Notes: generated by a model from the letters alone, not told the origin. Counted from the stretch's first letter, positions 45,519-54,401 are shown. The stretch: DNA of 64,000 nt from an uncultured Stenotrophomonas sp. (GCF_945952405.1 NZ_CAMFIA010000016.1:23752-87751); one strand, 5' to 3'. Translations and numbers: made by a program.

Positions 45519-46391
45519 TCAGCGCCCGGCGAGCGCGTCGAGCAGGGTACGCGCGGCCAGCTGGCCGAGCGCGTTGCCGGCCAGCGGACTGTCGCCGGTC
45601 AGCAGCAGGCGGTCCTGCAGCACACTGCCATCGATGCCGTCGTTGACGATCTGCACGCCCTGCTGCGCCAGCTGCTCGCCGAAGAACCAGGTGAGCTGTC
45701 CCGGCATGTAGCCGATCTCCGGTGTCTGCCGGTCCATCGCATCCGGGAAGGCGCAGATCCGGTAGCCACGGAACAGTGATCCGCCGTCTGCCTCGCCGAC
45801 GCCTGCGGCCAGCAGGGCGGCCGGGCCGTGGCAGAGGGTGATGATGTGGCGCTGCGCAGCCATCGCCCAGTGCAGCACCGCCTTCACCGCAGGGCTCTGC
45901 GGCAGGCCGATCAGCGCGCCGTGGCCGCCGGGGATGAACACCGCCGCATAGTCCGAGTCCGGACCCAGTGCGGCCACCACCTCGTCCAGTGCCAGCGGCT
46001 GGCGGAAGCGCGCTTCGTAGCGCTGGTAGAGTCCGCCGATCTCCTTGTCCTCGCGCGGGAATGCCCACCATTCGAACTTGGCGGCGTTGCCCGACAGCGT
46101 GGCCACGTCGATGTCGAAGCCGGCCTTGTCGAGGTGGTACATCGGCAGCAGGGTTTCCACCGGGTGATTGCCGGTGGAGAACAGATGGCCATTGGCGGTG
46201 GGCAGGTAGCGCTCGTCGGCGGCGATCATCAGTACCTTCCAGCGGCCATCACGGCGCGCGTCCGGATAGTCGGCGCCGGACAGGTTGCTTCTGGGCGACG
46301 TGAACTGCGACAGCGAGTACGGCGACGGGAAGAAGGCATCGCGCTCGGCCGGATCGGGGCTGGGCTGGCGGCTGGGCTCTTGCGTGTTCAT
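45519..46391 (-). CDS. hchA: Hsp31/HchA-like chaperone-deglycase (DJ-1 superfamily)
   Basis: A 290-residue cytoplasmic DJ-1/PfpI protein of the Hsp31 branch, a stress chaperone with glyoxalase III / deglycase activity in E. coli. The nucleophile-elbow Cys is in ITLCHGPAALL near residue 185, the conserved Glu/His region is around FSTGNHPVETLLPMYHLD and PGGHGAL. Start ATG 46391 begins the divergent N-terminal tail. It precedes the LuxR-type gene by 5 nt in the same direction. Confidence 0.9.
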   Translation of the reverse strand: MNTQEPSRQPSPDPAERDAFFPSPYSLSQFTSPRSNLSGADYPDARRDGRWKVLMIAADERYLPTANGHLFSTGNHPVETLLPMYHLDKAGFDIDVATLSGNAAKFEWWAFPREDKEIGGLYQRYEARFRQPLALDEVVAALGPDSDYAAVFIPGGHGALIGLPQSPAVKAVLHWAMAAQRHIITLCHGPAALLAAGVGEADGGSLFRGYRICAFPDAMDRQTPEIGYMPGQLTWFFGEQLAQQGVQIVNDGIDGSVLQDRLLLTGDSPLAGNALGQLAARTLLDALAGR

Positions 46392-46505
46392 GCGGACCTC
46401 CTGCGGGGAAAGTGGGGCCAGCATAGAAGGGCGGCTGCGCACGCGCGATGAGGGATTTCCCCTCACGTGTCGCCCGGGTTCAGCGGCGGCAGGCGGCGCT
46501 CGACG

Positions 46506-47483
46506 CTACGCCTGCATCGCCTTCACGCAGTGGTAGGCCTCATCCATCGCCAACAGGAACGCCTGCTGCTGCACCGCATCCAATGTCACCGAGCGTTCGA
46601 AGGCGGTCAGGCGTTCGCTCCAGTCCGGCAGGGTGTCGTCGTTGTACAGCGCCTGGTGAGCGTCCCAGTAACCGCCGGCCTTCATCAGCATCCAGGGCGC
46701 GTACAGCGCCAGCCGGGTTCCATCCTTGAGAATCAGCGGACGCGTGGTCTGCGAATGTGCCAGCACCGCATGCAGGACCGGATCATCGTGCAGCTGGCTC
46801 TTCCACACATGATTGTTGAGACGCTGCTTGACGAAATGGAGGATGGCTTCGTGCTCAACACCTGAGCCTGTAGCGCGGACGGCATCGGCCAGCTTGAGGT
46901 GCCCGCGCTCGAGCAGCCAGCGCACCAGCAGTGTCGCCGCCTGCTTGAAGGTGTTGTGTTCGTTGCCCGGGTCGAAATCGTGATGGCCGATGAACTGGCG
47001 GTCTTCGACCAGATTGATCTGCAGCTCCTGCACGCGCAGGCGACGCTGATCGAACCAGAGCTTGATCTGCACGTCGTCCGCGAGCCGCTTCTCGAAGTAC
47101 GCCGTGTCACCGAAATCCTCCATCCGGCCGTCGAAGCCGTCCAGGCACTCCTGCAACGAGGCCTCCGGCGCGACGTAGCCACTCCAGAACCCTGCAGGCA
47201 ATGCGGGAGCGCCGCGGGGCCGATGGGAATACAGCGTGACCGACTTCAGGTGGCTCACCCAGCTCCCGCGCTTGGCGTCCTGCGGCGGGTAGAAGCGGTC
47301 ATGGATGATGTCAAAGGCAAAGTGGTACTCCACGCCATGCGTCTTGTCCTTGACCGATTTCTGGCCCTGGTTGGCCGTGATCGCGGCGGGCGGAGAGGCC
47401 AGCCCTTGCTGCGCGAACCAGGCGCACAGCTCCGGATCGGAGCCGCGCAGGCCGATCAGGCCGATGATGTCCTTGATATGCAT
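46506..47483 (-). CDS. Hypothetical protein
   Basis: A 325-residue soluble protein that I do not recognise. It starts MHIKDIIGLIGLRGSDPE (ATG 47483) and has no signal peptide or membrane segment. The sequence alternates charged and aromatic segments (EYHFAFDIIHDRFYPP, WFDQRRLRVQELQINL), suggesting an alpha+beta fold. In polymorphic-toxin loci, proteins of this general look act as immunity proteins, but no toxin is adjacent. It lies between the Hsp31-like gene and a lipoprotein hydrolase. Confidence 0.75.
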   Translation of the reverse strand: MHIKDIIGLIGLRGSDPELCAWFAQQGLASPPAAITANQGQKSVKDKTHGVEYHFAFDIIHDRFYPPQDAKRGSWVSHLKSVTLYSHRPRGAPALPAGFWSGYVAPEASLQECLDGFDGRMEDFGDTAYFEKRLADDVQIKLWFDQRRLRVQELQINLVEDRQFIGHHDFDPGNEHNTFKQAATLLVRWLLERGHLKLADAVRATGSGVEHEAILHFVKQRLNNHVWKSQLHDDPVLHAVLAHSQTTRPLILKDGTRLALYAPWMLMKAGGYWDAHQALYNDDTLPDWSERLTAFERSVTLDAVQQQAFLLAMDEAYHCVKAMQA

Positions 47484-47542
47484 TCCGTTGCCTTGTCGTA
47501 TCGAGTGAGGGGGCGGCATGATCGGGCGGCTTCCCGATGGGG

Positions 47543-49552
47543 CTATTTCACCACTGCGCCATGCTGCTGCATGTCCTCGTGCAGGATCCGGCGCAGCTCG
47601 ATGATCGCCGGGGTGGCCTCCTGCACGCTGTGCCCGGACACGATCACCTTCTCCGACTCCGCATGCGGCAGATGCGAGCTCCAGTACGGCACCAGTCCAT
47701 CGTCGGTCTTTTCCAGCGGACCGTCGGCCTTGGCGCGGGCGATGATCGAGTGGTAGCGCACCTTCGGCGCCATCGGCAGGTCGGCAACGGCGCGGACGAA
47801 GGGATCATCCTTGTCCAGGTTCTGGATGCTGTTCATCTGGTAGCCGTGCTTGCCATCGTTGCGATCGATCTGGCCGTCGTTGGCAATGGTGGCCACGTCT
47901 TCCAGCACGGTCAGCGGCAAGCGCACCAGGCGACCGATCCAGCGCCCCAGGCGGGTACTCGCCACATCGGTGCCGCGGTGTGGCGTGGCGATGAACACCA
48001 CCCGGGAAACTTCCGGTTCCGGCAGGAAGGTCAGCACCGGTGCGCCCCGGGTGCGCAGCAGTTCGCGCTGCGCAGGGGTCATCTGCGCGGTGGCCAGCAG
48101 GGTGTCCACCAGATGATCGCCGGAAGAAGAGATCATCAGGCGCGCGATCACCCCGCCCATGCTGTGCCCGACCAGCACCATGTCGTGCGAAGCCTGCGCC
48201 TTGCCGCTGGGGTCGAAGTGCTTGAACACCTCGGCCAGCGTGTGGCGCATCGCATCGTGGCTCATCGCGATCGGCATGTTGGTCGGGTAATAGAACTGCC
48301 AGATCTGGAAATCCTGGCGGATCTCGTCGTCGCGCATCAGCTCGTTGGCGACGTTGACCCAGGCTTCCGGGCTGCTGGCCAGGCCATGGATCATCAGCAG
48401 CACGCGGCGGTTCGGATCGTACGGCTGCATCATGTACAGGTGCGGCGTGTCGATCGCTCCCTTGCCACCGAACAGCGAGCGCAGCGATTGGTGGGCGAAG
48501 TTGGAGCGTGCCAGCCACAGCGCATAGCCGGCGGTGAAGTTCGCGGCCAGCGGTACTTCCTGCCCGTGCAGGGTGACTTCAGTGACCTGGTAGGGGTCGT
48601 GGATTTCCAGTTCCGGCTCGTCGTCGTGCAGCACTTCCCACAGGTTCCTGCCCGAGAAGCGCAGCAGCACCGTTATCGACGGCGAGGGCATTTCGCTCCA
48701 ACTCTGCGCCGGTGCAGTGGCAGCCTGCGTGGTCGAGGGCGTGGGGGCGGTGCTGGCTGCCGGATCGGCCATCACTGCCACCAGCTCGGCACCGAAGCCA
48801 TCGCGGCGATGCACGCTGCGCAGCGTGCCGGTGAATGACAGCGACGCCGCTGGCACCAGTTCGGTCGGCGTACGCGTATCCAGCGGCGACGCATCGGTGG
48901 ACGGGGCCAGTACGAAGGTCCAGCGGCCCAGCGTCAGGTGGCTGGTATCGTTGCGCACCCGGCCGGTGGCATAGGCGTTGTACAGTTGCACCGAAGCTTC
49001 CTGCACGGCCAGGTTGTAGTAGTCGCGCACCTGGGTCTGGCGGTCTTCGAAACCACGCTGGTTGGCCGTGCGCTCGGTGAAGAACAGGTACGCATAGGCC
49101 TGCCGCGCGACCTGCATCCAGGCATCCAGGCGCGGCTGGAAATCGGCATCCAGCTCGGTGATCGCGCTCTTGGCGCGGCCGGAGGCGGAGTACTCGCGCT
49201 TGGGCGCGGGCAGGGTCATCGCATACTGCAGCCACAGCTCGGCCAGGCTGGAGCGCTTGTCCTCTTCGCGCACCACGATGCTGGCCTCCATCGCCTCGAT
49301 GCAGGGCAGGCCAGGCTTGGCGCAGACGCCTTCGTCCAGACCGGCCACGCGCAGGGTTTCCGTGGTGGCCGCGCTGAGCTTTCCAGAGGTGAGGATGTCG
49401 CCGCGCTTGAGCGCGATGTACTGGCCGGGCGTGACCGAGGCCACCTGCACCGATGGCCCGAACTGGCGCAGCGTCGCGCAGCCGCCCAGGCTGAGCAGCA
49501 CGGTGATGATGAGGGTCGTGCGGCCGATGAAGCCCAAGCCCGTGGTAGCCAT
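47543..49552 (-). CDS. Lipoprotein alpha/beta hydrolase
   Basis: A 669-residue exported lipoprotein: signal with LGGC lipobox (Cys about residue 25), an N-terminal domain of about 350 residues, then an alpha/beta-hydrolase domain with the oxyanion segment VLLMIHGLASSPEAW, the nucleophile elbow GHSMGGVIA near residue 470, a candidate Asp in TDDGLVPYWS and His in VSGHSVQE. It resembles lipases/acylhydrolases of the periplasm or outer membrane. Substrate unknown. It is large and probably monocistronic. Confidence 0.85.
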   Translation of the reverse strand: MATTGLGFIGRTTLIITVLLSLGGCATLRQFGPSVQVASVTPGQYIALKRGDILTSGKLSAATTETLRVAGLDEGVCAKPGLPCIEAMEASIVVREEDKRSSLAELWLQYAMTLPAPKREYSASGRAKSAITELDADFQPRLDAWMQVARQAYAYLFFTERTANQRGFEDRQTQVRDYYNLAVQEASVQLYNAYATGRVRNDTSHLTLGRWTFVLAPSTDASPLDTRTPTELVPAASLSFTGTLRSVHRRDGFGAELVAVMADPAASTAPTPSTTQAATAPAQSWSEMPSPSITVLLRFSGRNLWEVLHDDEPELEIHDPYQVTEVTLHGQEVPLAANFTAGYALWLARSNFAHQSLRSLFGGKGAIDTPHLYMMQPYDPNRRVLLMIHGLASSPEAWVNVANELMRDDEIRQDFQIWQFYYPTNMPIAMSHDAMRHTLAEVFKHFDPSGKAQASHDMVLVGHSMGGVIARLMISSSGDHLVDTLLATAQMTPAQRELLRTRGAPVLTFLPEPEVSRVVFIATPHRGTDVASTRLGRWIGRLVRLPLTVLEDVATIANDGQIDRNDGKHGYQMNSIQNLDKDDPFVRAVADLPMAPKVRYHSIIARAKADGPLEKTDDGLVPYWSSHLPHAESEKVIVSGHSVQEATPAIIELRRILHEDMQQHGAVVK

Positions 49553-49699
49553 ACGATCCTCCTGCGCGGTGGCGCCACTCTAGCGTTCGGCCTGCCAAAA
49601 CAAAAGATACCGGGTGGTCGGTTTGCGCCTCGAAACCGCTGCCATGGCAGCGATTCAGGCATTCCCGTGTGACACTGGGGTGAATGGAGGGATGCAGGG

Positions 49700-50167
49700 A
49701 TGGCGATGCGTTGGCTTGAGACCCGGATTCCACCGCCCCTGGTGATGCTGCTGTGCGGCGGCCTCGGCTATCTGGGCAGCCGCCTGGCAGGAGAGCGGGT
49801 GCTGTCGCTGCCGTTTCCGACGTTGCTGGCAGGCGCATTGCTGGCGATCGGCCTGGCATTGAACCTGCTGCCGAAGCTGGCGTTCCAGCACGCGCGCACC
49901 ACGGTCAACCCGCTGCGCCCGTCGGCGTCGAGCGCGCTGGTCACCCACGGGGTGTACCGCTACACGCGCAATCCGATGTATCTGGGCCAGGCAACCGTCC
50001 TGGCGGGCGCCATGCTGTACCTGCAGAACCCGGTGGCGTGGCTGGCGGTGCCACTGTTCGTGCTGTACATCACCCGCTGGCAGATCCTGCCGGAAGAGCG
50101 GGCACTGTCGGTCCGCTTTCCCGAAGCGTATGCGCGGTTCCGCCAGCGCGTGCGGCGCTGGCTGTAG
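49700..50167 (+). CDS. Small membrane methyltransferase (ICMT/PEMT family)
   Basis: A 155-residue integral membrane protein with four predicted helices and the C-terminal signature THGVYRYTRNPMYLG plus LPEERALSVRFPEAYARFRQ, which marks the isoprenylcysteine carboxyl / phospholipid methyltransferase-like family. The substrate is unknown in bacteria. It is divergent from the lipoprotein hydrolase. Confidence 0.85.
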   Translation: MAMRWLETRIPPPLVMLLCGGLGYLGSRLAGERVLSLPFPTLLAGALLAIGLALNLLPKLAFQHARTTVNPLRPSASSALVTHGVYRYTRNPMYLGQATVLAGAMLYLQNPVAWLAVPLFVLYITRWQILPEERALSVRFPEAYARFRQRVRRWL

Positions 50168-50181
50168 CGCGGGTCAGGCCG

Positions 50182-50664
50182 TCACGGCGTGATCTGGCAC
50201 TTCACCGCAGCGGAATAGCCTTCGTAGTCGTCACCCGCGATCACATGCAGGGTGTGGCCCTCGTCCACGCGCTTCACGTACGACGGCTCTTCGGTATTGG
50301 CGTATTCGTTGACCGTGGTCACCGACCATGCTTTGGCCAAGCGCTTGGCATCGACGCCGTTCAAGTACACGAACAGGCTCTTTTCGCCCTCGGCTACGTT
50401 GACATCGGCGCTGGCCACCGTGCCGCCGAACAGGGCGACCGGCGCGACCTCCGGCTCGAACGTGCCCCCCGGCTTCCTGGCCAGCCCGGCCGCCTGCAGC
50501 GCGTCGATGGCTTCGGCCTCGCTGAAGTTCGAGCCGGCCTTGCAGGCCAGCAGCGCTTCCAGCGTGGCGGTACCGGGCGGCGCGATGGCCGGTGCGGCTG
50601 CATGGGCGGCCGGGACTGCGGCGACGGCCGCCAGGAGCAGGGAGACGGTGAGAGCGGCTTTCAT
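50182..50664 (-). CDS. Exported protein of unknown function
   Basis: A 160-residue protein with a signal peptide (MKAALTVSLLLAAVAAVPAAHA). The mature part has two widely spaced Cys (ALLACKAG and AAVKCQIT) and a YVKRVDEGHTLHVIAGDDYEG segment. No known domain. It starts the accessory run of small exported proteins, before a lipoprotein on the same strand. Confidence 0.75.
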   Translation of the reverse strand: MKAALTVSLLLAAVAAVPAAHAAAPAIAPPGTATLEALLACKAGSNFSEAEAIDALQAAGLARKPGGTFEPEVAPVALFGGTVASADVNVAEGEKSLFVYLNGVDAKRLAKAWSVTTVNEYANTEEPSYVKRVDEGHTLHVIAGDDYEGYSAAVKCQITP

Positions 50665-50698
50665 GGCAGGTCCTTCTGTCGGAAGCGGAGGAATGGCG

Positions 50699-51145
50699 TC
50701 AGAACGCCGGTTCGATCACCGGGAATTCTTCTGCGGGAGAGTAGAGCCGATAGGCTTGCGTCGCGCCTGCGCGGACGTGGATTTCGGTCGAACGCCGGCG
50801 GGAGTTGTTGGTCTTCTCCGACTGCAGCACACCGCACAGGCCGCGCCCCTGGACGGGTGTGGCGGTCAACACATGGCGCCCCTCCGCCAAGGTAAAGGAC
50901 ACGCGCTCGGCGGGGTCGAGATGCGCAGCCATCTTGCCGTCGATCATCACGCCCATGTAGCAGCCGCTGCCGATGAATCCCACGTCGCGGGTCACCGTAA
51001 CGGTGCCGGTGGGCTCGCCCTGGGCGTCGAACGGGAAGATTCGCGCGGCCGGTGCATCCTTGATCTGCTCGGGTGACGCCTGCTTGGTGGGCATGCAACC
51101 GGACAGTGCGGCGACCAGCAGGGCGGGGACGAGCAGATGCTTCAT
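50699..51145 (-). CDS. Lipoprotein of unknown function, paralogue A
   Basis: A 148-residue lipoprotein (MKHLLVPALLVAALSGC, Cys at residue 17). The core TVTRDVGFIGSGCYMGVMID and GRGLCGVLQS matches the lipoprotein at 53857-54273 over most of its length. The two Cys flanking the domain are conserved between them. The fold may be a small beta domain of the PEGA/DUF2846 type, but that is a guess. Confidence 0.78.
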   Translation of the reverse strand: MKHLLVPALLVAALSGCMPTKQASPEQIKDAPAARIFPFDAQGEPTGTVTVTRDVGFIGSGCYMGVMIDGKMAAHLDPAERVSFTLAEGRHVLTATPVQGRGLCGVLQSEKTNNSRRRSTEIHVRAGATQAYRLYSPAEEFPVIEPAF

Positions 51146-51400
51146 TGCGTTTCTTCCTTGGCGGAGATCGGGTCTCGGTGGCCGCAATGATGCAATGAAT
51201 TTGATCCGGATTGACAGGTGTCGGGCAGGCCCTGGCGCCTGAGATATGCAGCTGAGCGATCAGGTGGGGCTTCCGCGTATCCAGTGCCACGGAACGTCGG
51301 CCAGGCCGATAACACTTGAAGGGCCCGGCTGGCATTCATGGCTGCCGGACGTGCGGAGTGCTTGAGGGATTCTGGCCGGTGCTGGCGCGGCCGCCGGTCG

Positions 51401-51409
51401 TGGCAGAAT
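51401..51409 (+). promoter_or_regulatory. Extended -10-like promoter word (TGGCAGAAT), site 1
   Basis: TG-G-CAGAAT matches an extended -10 element; it ends 30 nt before the ATG at 51440. The same word stands before two other membrane-anchored genes at 56519 and 58012. The rest of the 294-nt gap (51146-51439) shows no gene. Confidence 0.45.
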
Positions 51410-51439
51410 CGGCTCCAACACGGACGGGGGAATCTGGCG

Positions 51440-52111
51440 ATGACGATCTGCCTGCTTTCGACGGATTGGGGAAACGTGGCCGACTGGGCCGCGGTGGTGG
51501 TCGGTGTCGGTGCCGCAGTGGCAACCACGGTGGTGGCGGCGCTCGCCCACAGAACCTCCAAACGCGCCGCCGAAATTGCCGAGGAGGCGACCAGAATTGC
51601 CGGCCAACAGCATGCGGAAGCCGTGACGCTGCGTGAGGAGACCGCACGGATAATCGGCAGGCTTCTGTTGAATGAGGTGTCCAGGCTTCCGGTCCGGTTG
51701 CAGCAGGTGAAGGAAGCGCTGGGTGCCGCCAGCTTTGTGCCGGGAGTTCATGCCTGGGCTGAGGCAGTTCATCGGGCGATCGCCGACCTCGATGGCCCGC
51801 TTCTTCCGAGTGCGAAACTGGCCGAAGATCGCATCCACACGCTTCCTGCCGGTTTGGGAGCGGATCTGGCTACGCTGATTGGCCATGCCCGGGAAGCGCG
51901 TTTTGGCGCTGAGCGGATTCACGCGCTCGTCGACAGGGCCGCCGGCTTCAGCTCCCAGGAACACAGTGGCAAATACGTGACCCAGTCGATGTCGCAGGTC
52001 AACAATTTTGGGGTGCAACTCGAGTGTGCCGAGGCGTTCGCGGCTACTTTTGCCGATGAGTTCCACGCATTCGTATTTGGCGCGTCAGCGGAGGCTTGCC
52101 AAGCGTCCTGA
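51440..52111 (+). CDS. N-terminally anchored membrane protein with coiled-coil (moron-like family)
   Basis: A 223-residue protein: one N-terminal membrane helix (WGNVADWAAVVVGVGAAVA, about residues 10-35), a short basic turn (HRTSKRAA), then a long helix/coiled-coil with REETARIIGRLL. It is clearly homologous along its length to the protein at 58045-58779 in the prophage. The topology predicts a cytoplasmic helical body anchored at the inner membrane. No known domain. Followed by a prophage-gene fragment, so this locus looks like a stranded copy of the phage cassette. Confidence 0.75.
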   Translation: MTICLLSTDWGNVADWAAVVVGVGAAVATTVVAALAHRTSKRAAEIAEEATRIAGQQHAEAVTLREETARIIGRLLLNEVSRLPVRLQQVKEALGAASFVPGVHAWAEAVHRAIADLDGPLLPSAKLAEDRIHTLPAGLGADLATLIGHAREARFGAERIHALVDRAAGFSSQEHSGKYVTQSMSQVNNFGVQLECAEAFAATFADEFHAFVFGASAEACQAS

Positions 52112-52122
52112 CAGGCTCCGGA

Positions 52123-52179
52123 TCATGCCGCAATCTGCATGGGCTGCAGGTTGATGCCTTCCACCTTGTCGCGCAGGAA
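52123..52179 (-). pseudogene. Relic of a prophage gene (C-terminal end only)
   Basis: On the minus strand 18 codons read FLRDKVEGINLQPMQIAA and then TGA. This matches the C-terminus of the phage gene at 58788-59045 (YLRDKVDDIDLVAMG). An in-frame TGA stands immediately upstream, so only the tail survives. In both places the fragment or gene converges on a member of the anchored-protein family. Confidence 0.55.
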
Positions 52180-52219
52180 TCAGTGGACGTGCTGCATGGA
52201 AACGCCCGGATATGCGGAG

Positions 52220-52486
52220 CTAGCTGGGTTCAGGGTTTCGCAGGGGAGTGCCGTGCATGGCGACCTGCAGTTCCAGGAACGCTTTCAGTGCTGGCAGAAG
52301 TTCTACCAGCTCCTGGCAGATCGGCGTATCAAGCATCCATGTGTCTTTCCTTACTTCCGCCTGCCCGACACCGGATTCGTTTGATGTGTACACGGCGGAT
52401 ATCCGCAGAAGACCCAACTCGTCGTCGAACTCGAACTGGAGAGGTCCCTTGATGAACTTGGTGCTGTCGTGAATCATGTCGTTCAA
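52220..52486 (-). CDS. Hypothetical protein
   Basis: An 88-residue acidic protein with no signal or membrane segment. It contains GPLQFEFDDELGLLRISAVY and a helical C-terminus (ELVELLPALKAFLELQVAM). I favour the TTG start at 52486, because AGGAG lies 7 nt before it; ATG 52477 is 16 nt from that site. Function unknown. Confidence 0.6.
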   Translation of the reverse strand: MNDMIHDSTKFIKGPLQFEFDDELGLLRISAVYTSNESGVGQAEVRKDTWMLDTPICQELVELLPALKAFLELQVAMHGTPLRNPEPS

Positions 52487-52549
52487 GCTGCATCTCCTGA
52501 GGCCCGCGGTGTTGCTGGGCGCAGTCTAAAGCCAAACGGATCCAGCCCG

Positions 52550-52984
52550 ATGAAGAACGGACTGCTGTCGATCGCGTTGATGGCACTGGCGGCGTGCGCC
52601 GCGGTGCCGGCAATCCGATGGGTACCGGCCTCCGATTACGCTCTGGCCGTTACGGATAATCCCGGAGCGCAACGGTTCGACGTGACGTTGATCTCACGGG
52701 CGAAGGCTCCGATCTGTGTGTCCAGGGAGTGGTGGCCAACGGTGGGCGCCTTGCCGGCAGGCTTCGATGGCGCCACGCTTGTTCTATCGGGTGGCGCGCG
52801 GAATCTGCTGCCAACAGGGAGTGCTTACTGTCCTGGCGGTTGCGGCGAGATCAGGATTGAGCCCGGCCGGCAGCTCCAGGGCCAGATTCCCTACAGTGCT
52901 TTCGGTGATGCTGCAGAGATCGCTGCCGATGGAGAGCGTTCGCTCGGCTTCCAGGTGCATCCGTACGAATGCGCGGTCCGATAG
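52550..52984 (+). CDS. Lipoprotein of unknown function
   Basis: A 144-residue lipoprotein (MKNGLLSIALMALAAC, Cys at residue 16) with four further Cys, in ICVSREWW, YCPGGCGE and YECAVR, that probably form two disulfides. No recognised domain. It stands alone, divergent from the small gene at 52220. Confidence 0.75.
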   Translation: MKNGLLSIALMALAACAAVPAIRWVPASDYALAVTDNPGAQRFDVTLISRAKAPICVSREWWPTVGALPAGFDGATLVLSGGARNLLPTGSAYCPGGCGEIRIEPGRQLQGQIPYSAFGDAAEIAADGERSLGFQVHPYECAVR

Positions 52985-53197
52985 CTTTTGCTGTGGGTGA
53001 GGGGGCACGCATAGGCCACCAGAGAAGCGGGATCGAGAACAACGCAGGCACCCGTCCGCTGTTGATATGCCCATTATCGCTTCAAGGCGCGAATCTCCAA
53101 CCGTGTCTCAGTGGTACGGAATTCCTTTCCCTAGAATCGGAGTGCGGGCATGACGCTCGCTGGAAATATGGACGTCCATTCTGGAAAAGGAGTAGAT

Positions 53198-53752
53198 GTG
53201 AAGAAGATGATTGCTATTGGAGCTGTCCTGGCCGCTTCGCTCGCGTGGAACGCGTCTGCGCAGGACATCGATTATCTGGGTGCAACGCCGAAGCTGTTGG
53301 CTGAAGCGAATGCCCAGGCCGCAGATCTGCCTGCCGGGGTCCAGCTGGTCGACCTTGAGCGATGGAGGTGGAGGGACAATACGTTCACCGCTCGTCCCAT
53401 CACGGCTGCAGGATCAAGACATCCCGGTAGTCGCGAGGGCATTCTCGGCTTCATCTCGTACTACCCGTTCGAGGGGAGCATTACCCTTTATGCATGCCTG
53501 CACAACAACTGGATGGATTCGTTTTCATCCACGGATGCGAACTGCGAAGGTCATATGAAGACGACCAACGGCATGCCCATCACGGGCTACATGGCGGGCA
53601 CGCAGCTTCCCGGTACCGTGCCGCTGTATCGCTGCACCCGAAACATCCCGAAGGTGTATGCCTACAACGATCATTTCGACACGCTTGATCCAAACTGCGA
53701 AGGCAAGTACCAGGCCGTGTTCGAAGGGATCCTGGGCTATATCTGGATCTGA
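53198..53752 (+). CDS. Exported protein with C-terminal cysteine-containing repeats (DUF5648-like)
   Basis: A 184-residue protein with a signal peptide (start GTG 53198, preceded by AAAGGAG). The mature part ends in two copies of a Cys-bearing repeat: ITLYACLHNNWMDSFSSTD followed by NCEGH, and PLYRCTRNIPKVYAYNDHFD followed by PNCEGK, then EGILGYIWI. This LYRC...DHF...DPNCEG pattern occurs in exported proteins as a carbohydrate- or surface-associated module of unknown role (DUF5648-like). Family call is tentative. Confidence 0.68.
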   Translation: MKKMIAIGAVLAASLAWNASAQDIDYLGATPKLLAEANAQAADLPAGVQLVDLERWRWRDNTFTARPITAAGSRHPGSREGILGFISYYPFEGSITLYACLHNNWMDSFSSTDANCEGHMKTTNGMPITGYMAGTQLPGTVPLYRCTRNIPKVYAYNDHFDTLDPNCEGKYQAVFEGILGYIWI

Positions 53753-53766
53753 TTGATACGGAAGGA

Positions 53767-53791
53767 GCGGCAGTCGTTACGCGACTGCCGC
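53767..53791 (+). terminator. Hairpin after the repeat protein
   Basis: Perfect 10-bp stem GCGGCAGTCG / CGACTGCCGC with a TTACG loop, 15 nt after the gene. No clear T-run, so termination is plausible but not certain. Confidence 0.55.
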
Positions 53792-53856
53792 CAAGAGCTG
53801 CAGGTTTTCCCTGGACGTGCCGGCCGGGTAGACTCGCAGCCCTACAAGGGGGACGT

Positions 53857-54273
53857 ATGAAGAAGATTTCAGCGCTGGGATTCCTGGCTGTACTTGCCGC
53901 AGGATGTTCCTCGACGGCCGTTGCCCCCGGAGCCGCGAAAGCGGTGTCAGCCGGCCGGGTGTACGACACCCGTTACCTTGAAAGCAGTCCCGATCGCTCG
54001 GCCACCCTCAACGTGACGCGCGATAAAGGCTTTGCGGGCGGTGGCTGTTCGTTCGACATCCTGATAGACAATCATAAGGTCGTTGCGTTGAAGCCGGGCG
54101 AATCGGCCAGCATGCACGTCGCGCCAGGAAGCTACTTCCTGAAGCTTGAGGCCGGTGGTGGTCTTTGCCAGAACCTCTCAACGTTCCAGAACGTGACTGT
54201 CTCTGCTGGTGATGTCCTGGCCTATCGCATCACCTGGCCCGCCGGCGGACGGCCCACGATGGAGCGGCAGTAG
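53857..54273 (+). CDS. Lipoprotein of unknown function, paralogue B
   Basis: A 138-residue lipoprotein (MKKISALGFLAVLAAGC, Cys at residue 17). The core NVTRDKGFAGGGCSFDILID and GGGLCQNLST match paralogue A at 50699-51145, including the two Cys. Promoter and ribosome site (GGGGGACGT before ATG) are ordinary. It is the last clear host-side gene before the prophage edge. Confidence 0.78.
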   Translation: MKKISALGFLAVLAAGCSSTAVAPGAAKAVSAGRVYDTRYLESSPDRSATLNVTRDKGFAGGGCSFDILIDNHKVVALKPGESASMHVAPGSYFLKLEAGGGLCQNLSTFQNVTVSAGDVLAYRITWPAGGRPTMERQ

Positions 54274-54401
54274 GTTGCCGCTCCTGCAGGGTCTGAAGTA
54301 CTTCCAGGCGACGCGCTCCAGGCGCTGAATCAAACAACCCCGCCGCCCATGGTTGCCGGGTCTGGAAGGCGGGTACAGGGAACGCCCCGCACAACGCTGG
54401 A

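Noticed and set aside
46506-47483. Immunity protein of a polymorphic toxin
   Set aside because: The general look is compatible, but no toxin gene is adjacent and no diagnostic motif is present.
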